A DNA stretch of 17,028 nt, from assembly GCA_964650965.1 (NCBI GenBank), contig CAZYYO010000053.1, positions 1-17,028 of the forward strand, in the 5' to 3' direction. Below, piece by piece: positions 1 through 7,601 of this stretch (position 1 is its first letter; each line of letters begins with the position of its first letter). Under the pieces are notes generated by a model. The model ran no database searches and was not told where the DNA came from. It was given only the letters and a program-made list of their open reading frames with translations. The position numbers and the translations under genes were made by a program. This DNA is from CAZYYO01 sp964650965. Its GTDB lineage: Bacteria > Bacillota > Clostridia > Lachnospirales > Lachnospiraceae.

Positions 1-60
1 GCTTATTTCTTAAGCTTGATTTCATTCTAAACTCATAGGTGTCCATTTGGATGGGCTGAA

Positions 61-441
61 TTATCGAACGTGTATTTGCAAACCGTAAAAAGAAGGAGCT
101 ACTATCGCCACTACCGGATTTATTCCGAGTGAAAATGCAAGTGCATCATCTAATCGATGTATATCTTCGACACGCAGATGGTTTACGTATCTCATAACTG
201 CTCGCTTATCAATAGTTGCCAACTACTCTGTCTGAATAATCGATAGGCTTAAATGTGCATAATTGGAAATCAGTACATGCGTCTTAATCTCTTTTCTTTT
301 AATCTTCGATGTAAGATAAGCTACGATCTGGTTTAGGCTATATATATTTCCCACCTGATTTTGTATAATCACTGCAGGGTGGTTCCTGCAGCTCACGTAC
401 ATACATATAGTTTGAGAACCATGTTCACAATAGATGAACTA
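61..441 (-). pseudogene. Broken MazF/PemK-type toxin gene
   Basis: Reading leftward from the stop at 61-63, one frame stays open apart from an internal TAG at 223-225 and another stop at 439-441. It contains the strings EHGSQT, RNHPAVIIQNQVGN and IYSLNQIVAYLTSKIKR, then THVLIS. After the TAG it continues LATIDKRAVMRYVNHL and ALAFSLGI. This matches the family layout of MazF/PemK endoribonuclease toxins: an RP-A-VIIQN-xxGN strand, a T-S-I-KR region and a TEQ-x-TIDK-R segment. The internal stop falls exactly where the family Q of TEQ is expected, so a single CAG-to-TAG change explains it. No start codon with a ribosome site precedes the frame and the amino end is eroded. No antitoxin gene is visible. 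Known family members cleave mRNA; this copy is very probably dead. The family call is from motif recognition only. Confidence 0.72.
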
Positions 442-560
442 ATGAGCCATATCGTCCAAATGTAGTACGTATAAAAAAGCACGCAGTATCGCTAATATAT
501 GTGTTTATGTTTTAATAAAACTTGTTTGGTTGATGACAACATGAAACCATGTCCGTGCTG

Positions 561-613
561 AAAGGCAAAAGGAAAGCCCCTGGTTCCTATCTAAATAGAA
601 ACCAGAGCCTTCC
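561..613 (-). terminator. Rho-independent terminator after the restriction-modification cluster
   Basis: On the minus strand an imperfect stem (arms about 599-613 and 571-586) is followed by the T-rich run TTTTGCCTTT at 561-570. It starts about 55 bases past the endonuclease stop. An outer perfect 8-bp pair, CGTGCTGA (554-561) with TCAGCACG (628-635), encloses the whole structure and could extend it into a longer folded RNA end. Confidence 0.6.
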
Positions 614-667
614 GCCCATGGAGTAGCTCAGCACGACTGTCACTACTGTAAACATATTGAATTTCAA

Positions 668-1975
668 CTATAGTCTTGTTAAATTGAATATCCATTTTAA
701 CCATCCATAAACAGAACTTGCTCTTCTTACTACCTGACCTTCTCCGCATACTTTTAATTTTCTCATTTCTAAAGCAATGTCTTTTCTATCTGGCATTTCT
801 CCTGACTCTATTACCTTATCAAAGCAATCAGCGAATATTTTGTGTTCTAACATTAACTCAACTATTTTTAATTGCCTATCTTTGTAACTAAGTTTAAACA
901 CCTTTGTTCCTAATGATGTTAACGCGACAACAACCTGTTTGTCCTCATCAGTAGTCTTTAAAAACAAACCTAAATACTGTCCTGCATTATAATAATAGTC
1001 TGATTGCCTTAATTCAAAATCCATAAGTTCAGAAATCTGTTGTAATGTCATTGGATTCTCATACATATTTTCAAGCAATGATATAATTCTATCCATTGAA
1101 TTTGCTTGAATAAATGGAATTTTTGTACTAATCATGTTATCATCTGTAGTTATTGTTGTGGAGTTTCTAACTTGCTGCAGTTCTTCTAATGTAATTGTTG
1201 TATCTTGCAATGAATAGTTTTTAGTTCTTACCAATTCAATCGATGAATAATCTTCCAAAACATTAAATCTATATTCAAAAAGTCTATATATCATATTAGA
1301 ATACACAGAAAATACAAGTCGAATTGGCTTGTCAACTTTTGTTCTCCACAATCTATATGGATAATATAGTTGCCTTACATGAAAATCATCGTGAACAACA
1401 TTTTTTGCTTCCATAATAACGACAGACTCATCGTTTTCGAATCCTCCATCAATTTCACACTGAGCATTATTTACAGTAATCTTTTGCTTATTATGCTTAT
1501 ATGTATTAACCTCAAAATTAAATATTCCTGTACCCATTCTCCCATTAAAGGTCGAAACATTTTCGTTAGTTTCTAAAAAATCATTTAAAATTCCTGAAAT
1601 AATTAACACATTAATTGCATTTGCTTCTGACGAGATGTTATTTACATCAATGGATTCAAAATCTGGCAATTCCACGTGATCCATTTGGGTAACATGCTCA
1701 TCTAGTTCTGGAATTTCCTGATATAATAAAAAATCACTAATCACATATGAACTACGACTGTCTGGCAGTATATTTATCTTGTTATCTCTCAATATAGACG
1801 GCAATGATTCTGTACTGTCCCATTTTGCCATTAATCTTGGTTCTTTAAATTCCTTAATTTGGCTTGCCTTAATATGAAAACATCCATTTTTTTCAATTTC
1901 TTCAAGAATATTATATTTTGTGATTAGTTGCTTCCATGCTTCATTTGCTGAAATGCTTTCTCTATCTTGAGACAC
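668..1975 (-). CDS. Putative type II restriction endonuclease, PD-(D/E)XK type, 435 aa
   Basis: This is the likely nuclease of the restriction-modification cluster, cutting unmodified DNA. Residues 171-191 show the PD-(D/E)XK core: CEID (D176), a 12-residue gap, then VVIMEAK (E189, K191), followed by QLYYPYR (Q202), a glutamine often conserved after this core. Residues about 305-365 look like a winged helix (MTLQQISELM followed by a YYYNAGQYLGLF segment), which could contact DNA. There is no signal peptide or membrane span. The start is GTG at 1975 with GAGGTG upstream, and it overlaps the end of the D12 methyltransferase gene by 14 bases, so the two are probably translationally coupled. I cannot assign it to a named family or a recognition site. 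It is much longer than DpnII-type nucleases (about 290 aa), so a GATC specificity should not be assumed. The nuclease assignment relies on the core motif and on the two methyltransferase neighbours. Confidence 0.75.
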   Translation of the reverse strand: MSQDRESISANEAWKQLITKYNILEEIEKNGCFHIKASQIKEFKEPRLMAKWDSTESLPSILRDNKINILPDSRSSYVISDFLLYQEIPELDEHVTQMDHVELPDFESIDVNNISSEANAINVLIISGILNDFLETNENVSTFNGRMGTGIFNFEVNTYKHNKQKITVNNAQCEIDGGFENDESVVIMEAKNVVHDDFHVRQLYYPYRLWRTKVDKPIRLVFSVYSNMIYRLFEYRFNVLEDYSSIELVRTKNYSLQDTTITLEELQQVRNSTTITTDDNMISTKIPFIQANSMDRIISLLENMYENPMTLQQISELMDFELRQSDYYYNAGQYLGLFLKTTDEDKQVVVALTSLGTKVFKLSYKDRQLKIVELMLEHKIFADCFDKVIESGEMPDRKDIALEMRKLKVCGEGQVVRRASSVYGWLKWIFNLTRL

Positions 1976-2804
1976 TGTATATTAACACCTCACTTATTTC
2001 ACCACGTTTACTGGCATTACTATTAATACTTCGTTTGGCTTGAACTGTTCTAATCTCATATTCTTTATATAACTCTCTAATTTCTGGGCAATCTGAATTA
2101 GACTGTAAAAATGCTATCCCCTTATCTCTGAGTTTGTCGCACTCTTTTTTTAATTCAACTTGTTTATCATAAGAAAATCCATTCTCTGTATATCCAGTAA
2201 AAGATGATGATGATGATATTGGCATATATGGTGGATCTAAATATACAAATGCACCTTTACGTAATCCCTTCAAAACTTCTTTATAGTCACCTTGTTTAAT
2301 AACAATATTTGCTTTGTTAAGATACTTTGACATTCCTCGTATTGTTGTTGCATTTACAATATTAGGATTTTTGTACTTTCCATATGGTGAATTAAATTGA
2401 CCTGCAGCATTTACTCTATATAATCCATTATAACAAGTTTTATTCAAGTAAATAACCCTAGCCGCTTTTTGTATATTGTCCATTTCACTATATTCATGAG
2501 TTCTATCAATACTTCTTGTTTCATAAAAATATTCTTCTGAATTATTACTTTCGTGTTTTTCTAATTCAGTTATCAATTCTTCTGGAAAATCCTTTATTGT
2601 TTTATATACATTTACCAGTTCACTGTTATAATCATTAATTATAGCTTTTTTAGGCTGTAGCTCAAAGAATACGGCTCCTCCACCAATAAATGGCTCTACA
2701 TATGTTGAGCAGTTTTTATTAATCAACGGCATAATATCTGCCAGCAATTGTCTTTTCCCGCCAACCCACTTTAAAATAGGACAAATTAATATATTGTTAG
2801 GCAT
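1962..2804 (-). CDS. D12-class DNA adenine N6-methyltransferase (Dam/DpnM type)
   Basis: This enzyme transfers a methyl group from S-adenosylmethionine to adenine in DNA and protects host sites from the adjacent nuclease. Motifs appear in D12-class order: LKWVGGKRQLL (residues 11-21, motif X), YVEPFIGGGAVFF (35-47, motif I, AdoMet binding), INDYN (56-60) and VYLDPPYMP (about 186-194, the catalytic DPPY motif). The length of 280 aa is normal for the class. An upstream in-frame ATG at 2831 exists, but the chosen ATG at 2804 has AAGAAGGG at good spacing, and a TATAAT promoter at 2836-2841 would place the RNA start near 2829, below the upstream ATG. The gene has its own promoter and a 14-base overlap with the endonuclease. 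Recognition sequence is not readable from the protein. Confidence 0.93.
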   Translation of the reverse strand: MPNNILICPILKWVGGKRQLLADIMPLINKNCSTYVEPFIGGGAVFFELQPKKAIINDYNSELVNVYKTIKDFPEELITELEKHESNNSEEYFYETRSIDRTHEYSEMDNIQKAARVIYLNKTCYNGLYRVNAAGQFNSPYGKYKNPNIVNATTIRGMSKYLNKANIVIKQGDYKEVLKGLRKGAFVYLDPPYMPISSSSSFTGYTENGFSYDKQVELKKECDKLRDKGIAFLQSNSDCPEIRELYKEYEIRTVQAKRSINSNASKRGEISEVLIYSVSR

Positions 2805-2835
2805 TTTTATCCCTTCTTTCTTATTCTTCATGAAT

Positions 2836-2864
2836 ATTATAACTTAACTATATTACATAGTAAA
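2836..2864 (-). promoter_or_regulatory. Promoter of the D12 methyltransferase gene
   Basis: A TATAAT box (2836-2841) is preceded at exactly 17 bp by TTTACT (2859-2864; 4 of 6 match to TTGACA). The predicted RNA start near 2829 leaves a leader of about 25 bases carrying AAGAAGGG before the ATG at 2804. This supports independent expression of the methyltransferase plus endonuclease pair. Confidence 0.65.
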
Positions 2865-2988
2865 GATGTTTCGAACATATGTTTTTATTTTGTTTTTCAC
2901 AATGCTATACTACTATATACGCGGTTTCTTTTCCATTTGTAATTTTCACAAATATCTGTCAGCTTTATTGCGAACTATTCCAAACTCT

Positions 2989-3717
2989 TTATTTTTGAAA
3001 TACAAAAATATATTCATGTGATAACATCAAAAAATTTTTACTTTGATTTTTCCAATATTCCGATGATCTGCAGTTATGTTGCTCCTTTATTATTATTTCT
3101 TTCGATGAAAATCCAGTATTAATAAAGCACTGCATCATTCGAAAACCTAGCGGCACTACTTTACCATTCTTTCTAAGATCCCCAATCATTACTGCACACA
3201 CTTTGCCATTTTTTAGAACTCTAAATGATTCTGATGCTACCTTTTGCATTTCTTTTAAAAAGTCATCTACAGCAAGATGCGATATGTCTCCTTCAATATC
3301 TTTGCTGTATTTAATGATATTGGCATATGGAGGATGTGTGCAAATAAAATCCATTCTACCATCTTTAATAAAATGTAGATCTCTTGCGTTTCCTTCTCTT
3401 ACCAATATCTTTGAAGTTGTGTTACATTGGAATTGTAAATTTGTTTCTGATAATGAAACAGATTGCGGATTAATATCAATACCTACCGCATTTCGATTGA
3501 GTAGCTTTGCTTCCACTAATGTGGTTCCACTACCTAAGAATTGATCTAAGACCCAGTCTCCTGGTTTACTATACCTCAGAATTAAGTTTCGCGGTATATA
3601 TGGTGACCAATTACCTCGATACTTTCCTGAGTGTGTTGCCCAACTTCCTCTATCCGGAAATGACCAGACCGTTGTTGGTTCAAGATGAAAGTTATTTGGT
3701 TGTAATTCTATAGCCAT
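2989..3717 (-). CDS. Second DNA methyltransferase, N4-cytosine or N6-adenine type
   Basis: This is a second AdoMet-dependent amino-methyltransferase of the COG0863 type. Motif I is WVLDQFLGSGTTLVEA (about residues 55-70), followed by AVGIDINPQS, and the catalytic motif IV is THPPYANIIKY (about 125-135), with His in place of the usual Ser of TSPPY. Motif I precedes motif IV with only about 60 residues between them and no large target-recognition domain, an order unlike the common beta class. The product is about 242 aa. Start choice is uncertain: the frame is open from a TTG at 3756, but the ATG at 3717 follows GAAGGAGG with only one base of spacing, and a TATAAT-like box overlaps the TTG region. 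Two methyltransferases beside one nuclease suggest an asymmetric target, or a helper enzyme like DpnA of the DpnII system. Both are inferences. Confidence 0.85.
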   Translation of the reverse strand: MAIELQPNNFHLEPTTVWSFPDRGSWATHSGKYRGNWSPYIPRNLILRYSKPGDWVLDQFLGSGTTLVEAKLLNRNAVGIDINPQSVSLSETNLQFQCNTTSKILVREGNARDLHFIKDGRMDFICTHPPYANIIKYSKDIEGDISHLAVDDFLKEMQKVASESFRVLKNGKVCAVMIGDLRKNGKVVPLGFRMMQCFINTGFSSKEIIIKEQHNCRSSEYWKNQSKNFLMLSHEYIFVFQK

Positions 3718-3772
3718 TCCTCCTTCACAAATGTAATTTATTTTATTATAAACCAAGTTTGCTATTTTATCC

Positions 3773-3814
3773 AGTGAATTATCATCAATTCAAAAAAATC
3801 AATGATAATTCACT
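3773..3814. repeat. 13-bp perfect inverted repeat, AT-rich
   Basis: AGTGAATTATCAT (3773-3785) and ATGATAATTCACT (3802-3814) are perfect inverses separated by 16 bases that include seven A. The element lies about 56-97 bases upstream of the methyltransferase ATG at 3717. A related string, GAATTGATAAT on the minus strand, recurs at about 3828-3838. It may be an operator for the restriction-modification genes or a scar at an insertion edge. On the minus strand its loop holds a T-run but no T-run follows the stem, so it is a poor terminator. Confidence 0.7.
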
Positions 3815-3821
3815 AAAATAC

Positions 3822-3881
3822 TTATCTCATTATCAATTCAATTAAATAATACTTTGCTCTTGCATCTCTTAGTGTTGCCAT
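3822..3881 (-). CDS. 19-codon ORF with full start signals; possible truncated gene start
   Basis: The ATG at 3881 is preceded by GGGGAGGG about 9 bases upstream, and a TATAAT box lies at 3953-3958, about 70 bases before the ATG. The frame encodes MATLRDARAKYYLIELIMR and then stops in AT-rich, repeat-bearing sequence. The quality of the start signals is out of proportion to the peptide length. It may be the 5' end of a gene whose remainder was displaced when the restriction-modification segment arrived, or a short leader peptide. I do not recognise the peptide. Confidence 0.35.
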   Translation of the reverse strand: MATLRDARAKYYLIELIMR

Positions 3882-3952
3882 GCTACTCACCCTCCCCAAT
3901 TTTTTCTACCACTTTAAAGTTCTTCCCATGTTACATCACATGCCTTTTCTTT

Positions 3953-3958
3953 ATTATA
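3953..3958 (-). promoter_or_regulatory. Candidate -10 box upstream of the 19-codon ORF
   Basis: TATAAT on the minus strand lies just beyond the terminator of the surface operon. The hexamer 17 bp upstream (TGTTTT) is a poor -35 match, so the assignment is tentative. Confidence 0.3.
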
Positions 3959-3974
3959 CCGAATATCTCCCCAC

Positions 3975-4021
3975 AAAAACAGCCCCTTCCATCAGGCAAG
4001 TAATACACCTGATAGAAGAGG
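3975..4021 (-). terminator. Rho-independent terminator of the surface-protein operon
   Basis: On the minus strand, CCTCTTCTATCAGG and CCTGATGGAAGGGG form a strong stem with a short loop, followed by CTGTTTTTG. It begins about 30 bases after the stop codon of the vWA adhesin gene. Confidence 0.85.
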
Positions 4022-4052
4022 TCTGTTTGTTTCTGTTAAATGTGCCGGTATG

Positions 4053-7000
4053 CTATTTTACAAATTGGTTGGTAACGGCTGCTACATCACTCATCCACTT
4101 CCATGCGGTATTGATGTGATTGGTAAAGGTAACGGTTCCGTGGGTAATTCCATCACTGTTAATATATAGCTGGCCATCATTGGATGCTCCATAATTATCT
4201 GCAATAGCAGTTAACTGGTATTTCTGGGACCAGGCGGTTTCCTCTGTCACTTCATAATAGCCCTTCTTTAATCCGGTAATGCTTGCCGTTGATTTGGTGG
4301 TATCTCCCTCATTTGCCACAAAATTAAGCGTCTCGTAGAAGGTGGCTATTAGATTTCCCTTGCTTCCATCTTCCTTCACTTCGTATTGATTAATCTTGTA
4401 AATGAAGCTCTGGTTGGCATTTACAGTTTTTACATGAGTATACTGCTGGTCGATGGTTTTGGAGATTATAAGCGTTCCCTTATCCACGTAAATGGTAAAG
4501 TCATGCTTAGCATCTCTTCCTCCACTTTCATTGGTTATGGTAGTGAATTTTGTAATGTCTACTCCCTTTTTCCACACAGAAAGCTTGATATCGGTGTCTT
4601 TGTCAGGCATATAGCGGGTCATATCCCCACTTAAGGGCTCACTGTCTCCTGCCACGGTATATTCATATACTAAGGATGGCTCTGCTGCCACTGGTCTCTC
4701 TGCCTGATTATCCTGGCATTTCCAGATAACAGGGGCATTGATTCGCTGCTGCAAATCGGTGGTGTCTCCATAAAATACTCTTGTATCTGTCACACCAATG
4801 GCTGGGCAGAATACATGAAGCACTGCCTGCTTTCCCTGAAGATTTAAATCTGCTACTCCATTGTCCTTTTGGATAGACGGTGTAATCTTGCCGCAGATCA
4901 TATATTGTGTGTCCTTCGTAAGACCTGTGGTATCAATCCACTGCTTCTTATCCCATGCTCCGGTTGTCTCCCCTGCTGGAATGTTGTAAATTCCTACTAC
5001 GTTTCCCTTGCTGTCCTTCACTTCATAGGAAATGTTACTGTAAGCATTTCTCTTTCCATCTATGGTATACCACTGGTTATCTATCTGATACTGGATGCCT
5101 GCCTGGCTGGGGTTATCGAAGAACAGCTCAACCTGCTCCCAAGCGTCTGCCACATAGATGCTGGCCGGTCTAGTGTCATAATCATATTGAAGATTCACAT
5201 CCACCTCTGGTTCTGGAAATGCTTCTACCATGGTATCTTCTACATAAATTCCTGCACTGCTGGTATTGGTAGGAACTGCATTTCCCCCAATAAAGCCATC
5301 AATGACAGGGGCTGTAATCTCTACAATCAGCTTTCGTCCTCGTGGTTTTCCTGTAGATGGGTCCTGCTCTAAGATATAATTGCCACTGTAATCATAATTG
5401 GATACTGATACGGTTTGATTTTCCGCATCTATCATAATCTGTGGATTGGTCAACGCCTTCTTACTTCCCCACGCTCCATTTCCCAGATAATCGCTGGTAT
5501 ATACCTTCACATCACTGTTGGTAATCTTAGTCGCATCAAAGGAATCTGCAATATAATCCTTCAAAAAGGTACTGCTTCCCAGAGTGCTGCTGGTGCCCCC
5601 AATCGCACTGGAAATGTTCTGGAAGATTTCTGTCAGACTGGCTGCATCGGTTGCACTTAGGAAATATCCAGCGGTATAGTCTCCTCCCGTTCCCGGTTCA
5701 TCCAAAGCTCTTGCCTTTGGATAATTGGATGACAGATACTGCATGTAACGATTCATATTGCTGATGTCACCAGATGCCGGGTTTTGGGTGGGGTCCAGTG
5801 CTTCAACAATTCCTGCCGCATATACCGTTGCCCCATAGGTGTTTTTGGAAATATATGCATTGGCGATTGCTTTCTTTGCCACCTCCGAATCGAAACTATT
5901 ACCAAACTGTATTCCTGTTGGTTCTCCGTCGGTAAACATTATAATTGCTTTATTTCTAATAGGATTGCCATTTTCGTCTGTTCCATAGGAATTGCGATTA
6001 GCCTTTAGGATTTCATTTGCCATATCCATGCCATCATGAGCGTTGGTGGCACCATAAGCTGTTAATGCATTCACACTGTCCGTGAGATTCGTATTAACTA
6101 CGCCGTTCCTTGCTACAATCTGGAAAGCATTCTTATATTGATTGGCAATACCTCTTCGCTGTACTCCTGAGTTATCTGTATAGTCTTGTGAATAATCGGA
6201 ATTCAAATACGTATCCTTATATCCATAGGAAGTGCCTCCAATAAATAATTCATCATTAACATAATTATTGGGATTGTGATATCCTGCAAATCCCACAATC
6301 GCAATACGATTATCTACATCACGATTGATGGAGTCCTTCTTCACTGCCTCGATAAATGCATTTACTGCATTTTTCAAAGCTTCCAGCTTGGTAATGCTGG
6401 TGGTTTCTTGACTATAGAACTGGTATGCCGGGTTCTTACCATCGCTTCTTCCTGTTGCAGTGGTATAGGGATAGACAATCTGATACCAATGGGCAGTACC
6501 ATAGTACCAACGATATTGAGGATTTCTTCTGTCCCCAAAATTATGATAATGTACTTCCTGATATTCCCCATTCACCTGAATATAATAGGTTTTATCATAA
6601 TAATATTTTCCTTCATAAATCCCTGTTTTTGCAGTATATATCGTATTGCTTATGGTATGAGACATACTTCCCGACTGATCCAGCACCAGCACAATATCCG
6701 TAGGAATCTTATTGGTAACCTGGGTCACTTTTCCTGTAGCATATGCTTCCAGAGAAATCGTTGCCTGATCCTTGTCATTATCATAGCTAGCCGTCTTATT
6801 TAAGGTCAGACTGTCTTCCTGTGGGTCACTGGCAGATAACAGGGCTGCTGCCTGGGTCTGAAGCTGAGCACTCACACTGTTCTCCTGAATTTGTGCTCCT
6901 GATACCTCGTTTCCGAAGGTTGCTACCGGAAATGGAGAGAAGCTGCCAGAGGATAGGTTCACCTGTTGGATACCATCCTGGGCATTGGTTCTTACATCTC

Positions 7001-7550
7001 CAGCCACATCTTCTAGCTGGTTGTCGTCCTTCTGATGAAATACCTTTACCATCGTATCCTGATTGGATGCACATGCTAAGGTTTCCTCTGAGCGTTGCTC
7101 AATGGTTATATCAACATTTCCTGCAGGCTCAATCTCTTCCTCGCCTTGATAAAAGGATATGTCATACACCATGAAATCAATTAAATTGGTAGCAAGTCTG
7201 TCAGCTTCCCCTTGCAGGAGATTTCCTGCCTGCTCTAATTGTTGGGCATCTGTAACCAGAGATACCTTTAAGCTGGCATCCTCCGGAAGAATTCCCTCCT
7301 GGCTTACGGTTGCTCTCACAAGTACCTGTGCATCTTCATAGACATAGGTTTTTGTATCTGCTTTATAATTTTTTCCCTGTGTATCTTCTACCTGTGTTCC
7401 TGCAGATTCAGGAGCAGGCTCTGCTATCTGAGATGCTACTGACTCCTCCGTCACCTCTTCTGCCAAGGTAACAAAATTGGTAGAGTATGAAATGAAGGTA
7501 AGTAAAGCCAGCACTCCTGCAAATAGTCTTGCCAGTTTTCTCTTTTTCAT
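4053..7550 (-). CDS. Large secreted vWA-domain adhesin with SpaA-type C-terminal domain
   Basis: This is a surface or pilus-type adhesin of 1165 aa. A signal peptide (MKKRKLARLFAGVLALLTFI, cleavage near residue 31) is followed by an N-terminal extracellular region. Next comes a large von Willebrand A domain with a complete metal-binding (MIDAS) motif: DQSGS at 291-295, a Thr in GATNAHDGMD near 500, and Asp in IIMFTDGEPTG near 540. Residues about 1020-1145 resemble a SpaA/prealbumin-like fold (TLIISKTI at its start, GYYEVTEETAW and VTFTNHI at its end). The Lys and Glu in these strings could form an intramolecular isopeptide bond. No LPXTG motif or C-terminal membrane span follows, so covalent wall anchoring is not evident. 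The ATG at 7550 (AAAGGAA upstream) is preferred over the ATG at 7577, which lacks a ribosome site. It is the last gene of the operon and follows the BTAD regulator by 51 bases. Ligand unknown. Confidence 0.88.
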   Translation of the reverse strand: MKKRKLARLFAGVLALLTFISYSTNFVTLAEEVTEESVASQIAEPAPESAGTQVEDTQGKNYKADTKTYVYEDAQVLVRATVSQEGILPEDASLKVSLVTDAQQLEQAGNLLQGEADRLATNLIDFMVYDISFYQGEEEIEPAGNVDITIEQRSEETLACASNQDTMVKVFHQKDDNQLEDVAGDVRTNAQDGIQQVNLSSGSFSPFPVATFGNEVSGAQIQENSVSAQLQTQAAALLSASDPQEDSLTLNKTASYDNDKDQATISLEAYATGKVTQVTNKIPTDIVLVLDQSGSMSHTISNTIYTAKTGIYEGKYYYDKTYYIQVNGEYQEVHYHNFGDRRNPQYRWYYGTAHWYQIVYPYTTATGRSDGKNPAYQFYSQETTSITKLEALKNAVNAFIEAVKKDSINRDVDNRIAIVGFAGYHNPNNYVNDELFIGGTSYGYKDTYLNSDYSQDYTDNSGVQRRGIANQYKNAFQIVARNGVVNTNLTDSVNALTAYGATNAHDGMDMANEILKANRNSYGTDENGNPIRNKAIIMFTDGEPTGIQFGNSFDSEVAKKAIANAYISKNTYGATVYAAGIVEALDPTQNPASGDISNMNRYMQYLSSNYPKARALDEPGTGGDYTAGYFLSATDAASLTEIFQNISSAIGGTSSTLGSSTFLKDYIADSFDATKITNSDVKVYTSDYLGNGAWGSKKALTNPQIMIDAENQTVSVSNYDYSGNYILEQDPSTGKPRGRKLIVEITAPVIDGFIGGNAVPTNTSSAGIYVEDTMVEAFPEPEVDVNLQYDYDTRPASIYVADAWEQVELFFDNPSQAGIQYQIDNQWYTIDGKRNAYSNISYEVKDSKGNVVGIYNIPAGETTGAWDKKQWIDTTGLTKDTQYMICGKITPSIQKDNGVADLNLQGKQAVLHVFCPAIGVTDTRVFYGDTTDLQQRINAPVIWKCQDNQAERPVAAEPSLVYEYTVAGDSEPLSGDMTRYMPDKDTDIKLSVWKKGVDITKFTTITNESGGRDAKHDFTIYVDKGTLIISKTIDQQYTHVKTVNANQSFIYKINQYEVKEDGSKGNLIATFYETLNFVANEGDTTKSTASITGLKKGYYEVTEETAWSQKYQLTAIADNYGASNDGQLYINSDGITHGTVTFTNHINTAWKWMSDVAAVTNQFVK

Positions 7551-7601
7551 GATTAATTCCTTTCCTTTTCCATCCAATTACTGTAATGCTCTGATCTCTA
7601 T

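Noticed and set aside
541..640. Hammerhead or other small self-cleaving ribozyme
   Set aside because: TTGATGA and GAAA-like strings occur, but the three-helix arrangement and conserved core spacing are not there; a terminator fits better.
2869..2880. TTTCGAACATAT shared with 17009-17020 as possible mobile-element ends
   Set aside because: A 12-base identity in AT-rich DNA, with no extension, terminal-repeat structure or target duplication, is most likely chance.
4053..4200. LPXTG wall-sorting signal at the C-terminus of the vWA protein
   Set aside because: The protein ends in NTAWKWMSDVAAVTNQFVK with no LPXTG, hydrophobic span or basic tail.
4869..5372. Plus-strand open frame of 167 codons inside the vWA gene
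   Set aside because: It lies opposite a strongly supported 1165-aa adhesin, its translation is Cys/Ile-rich with no domain pattern, and it has no ribosome site; a shadow frame.
6276..6803. Plus-strand open frame of 175 codons inside the vWA gene
   Set aside because: Antisense to the MIDAS-encoding part of the adhesin and without coding character.
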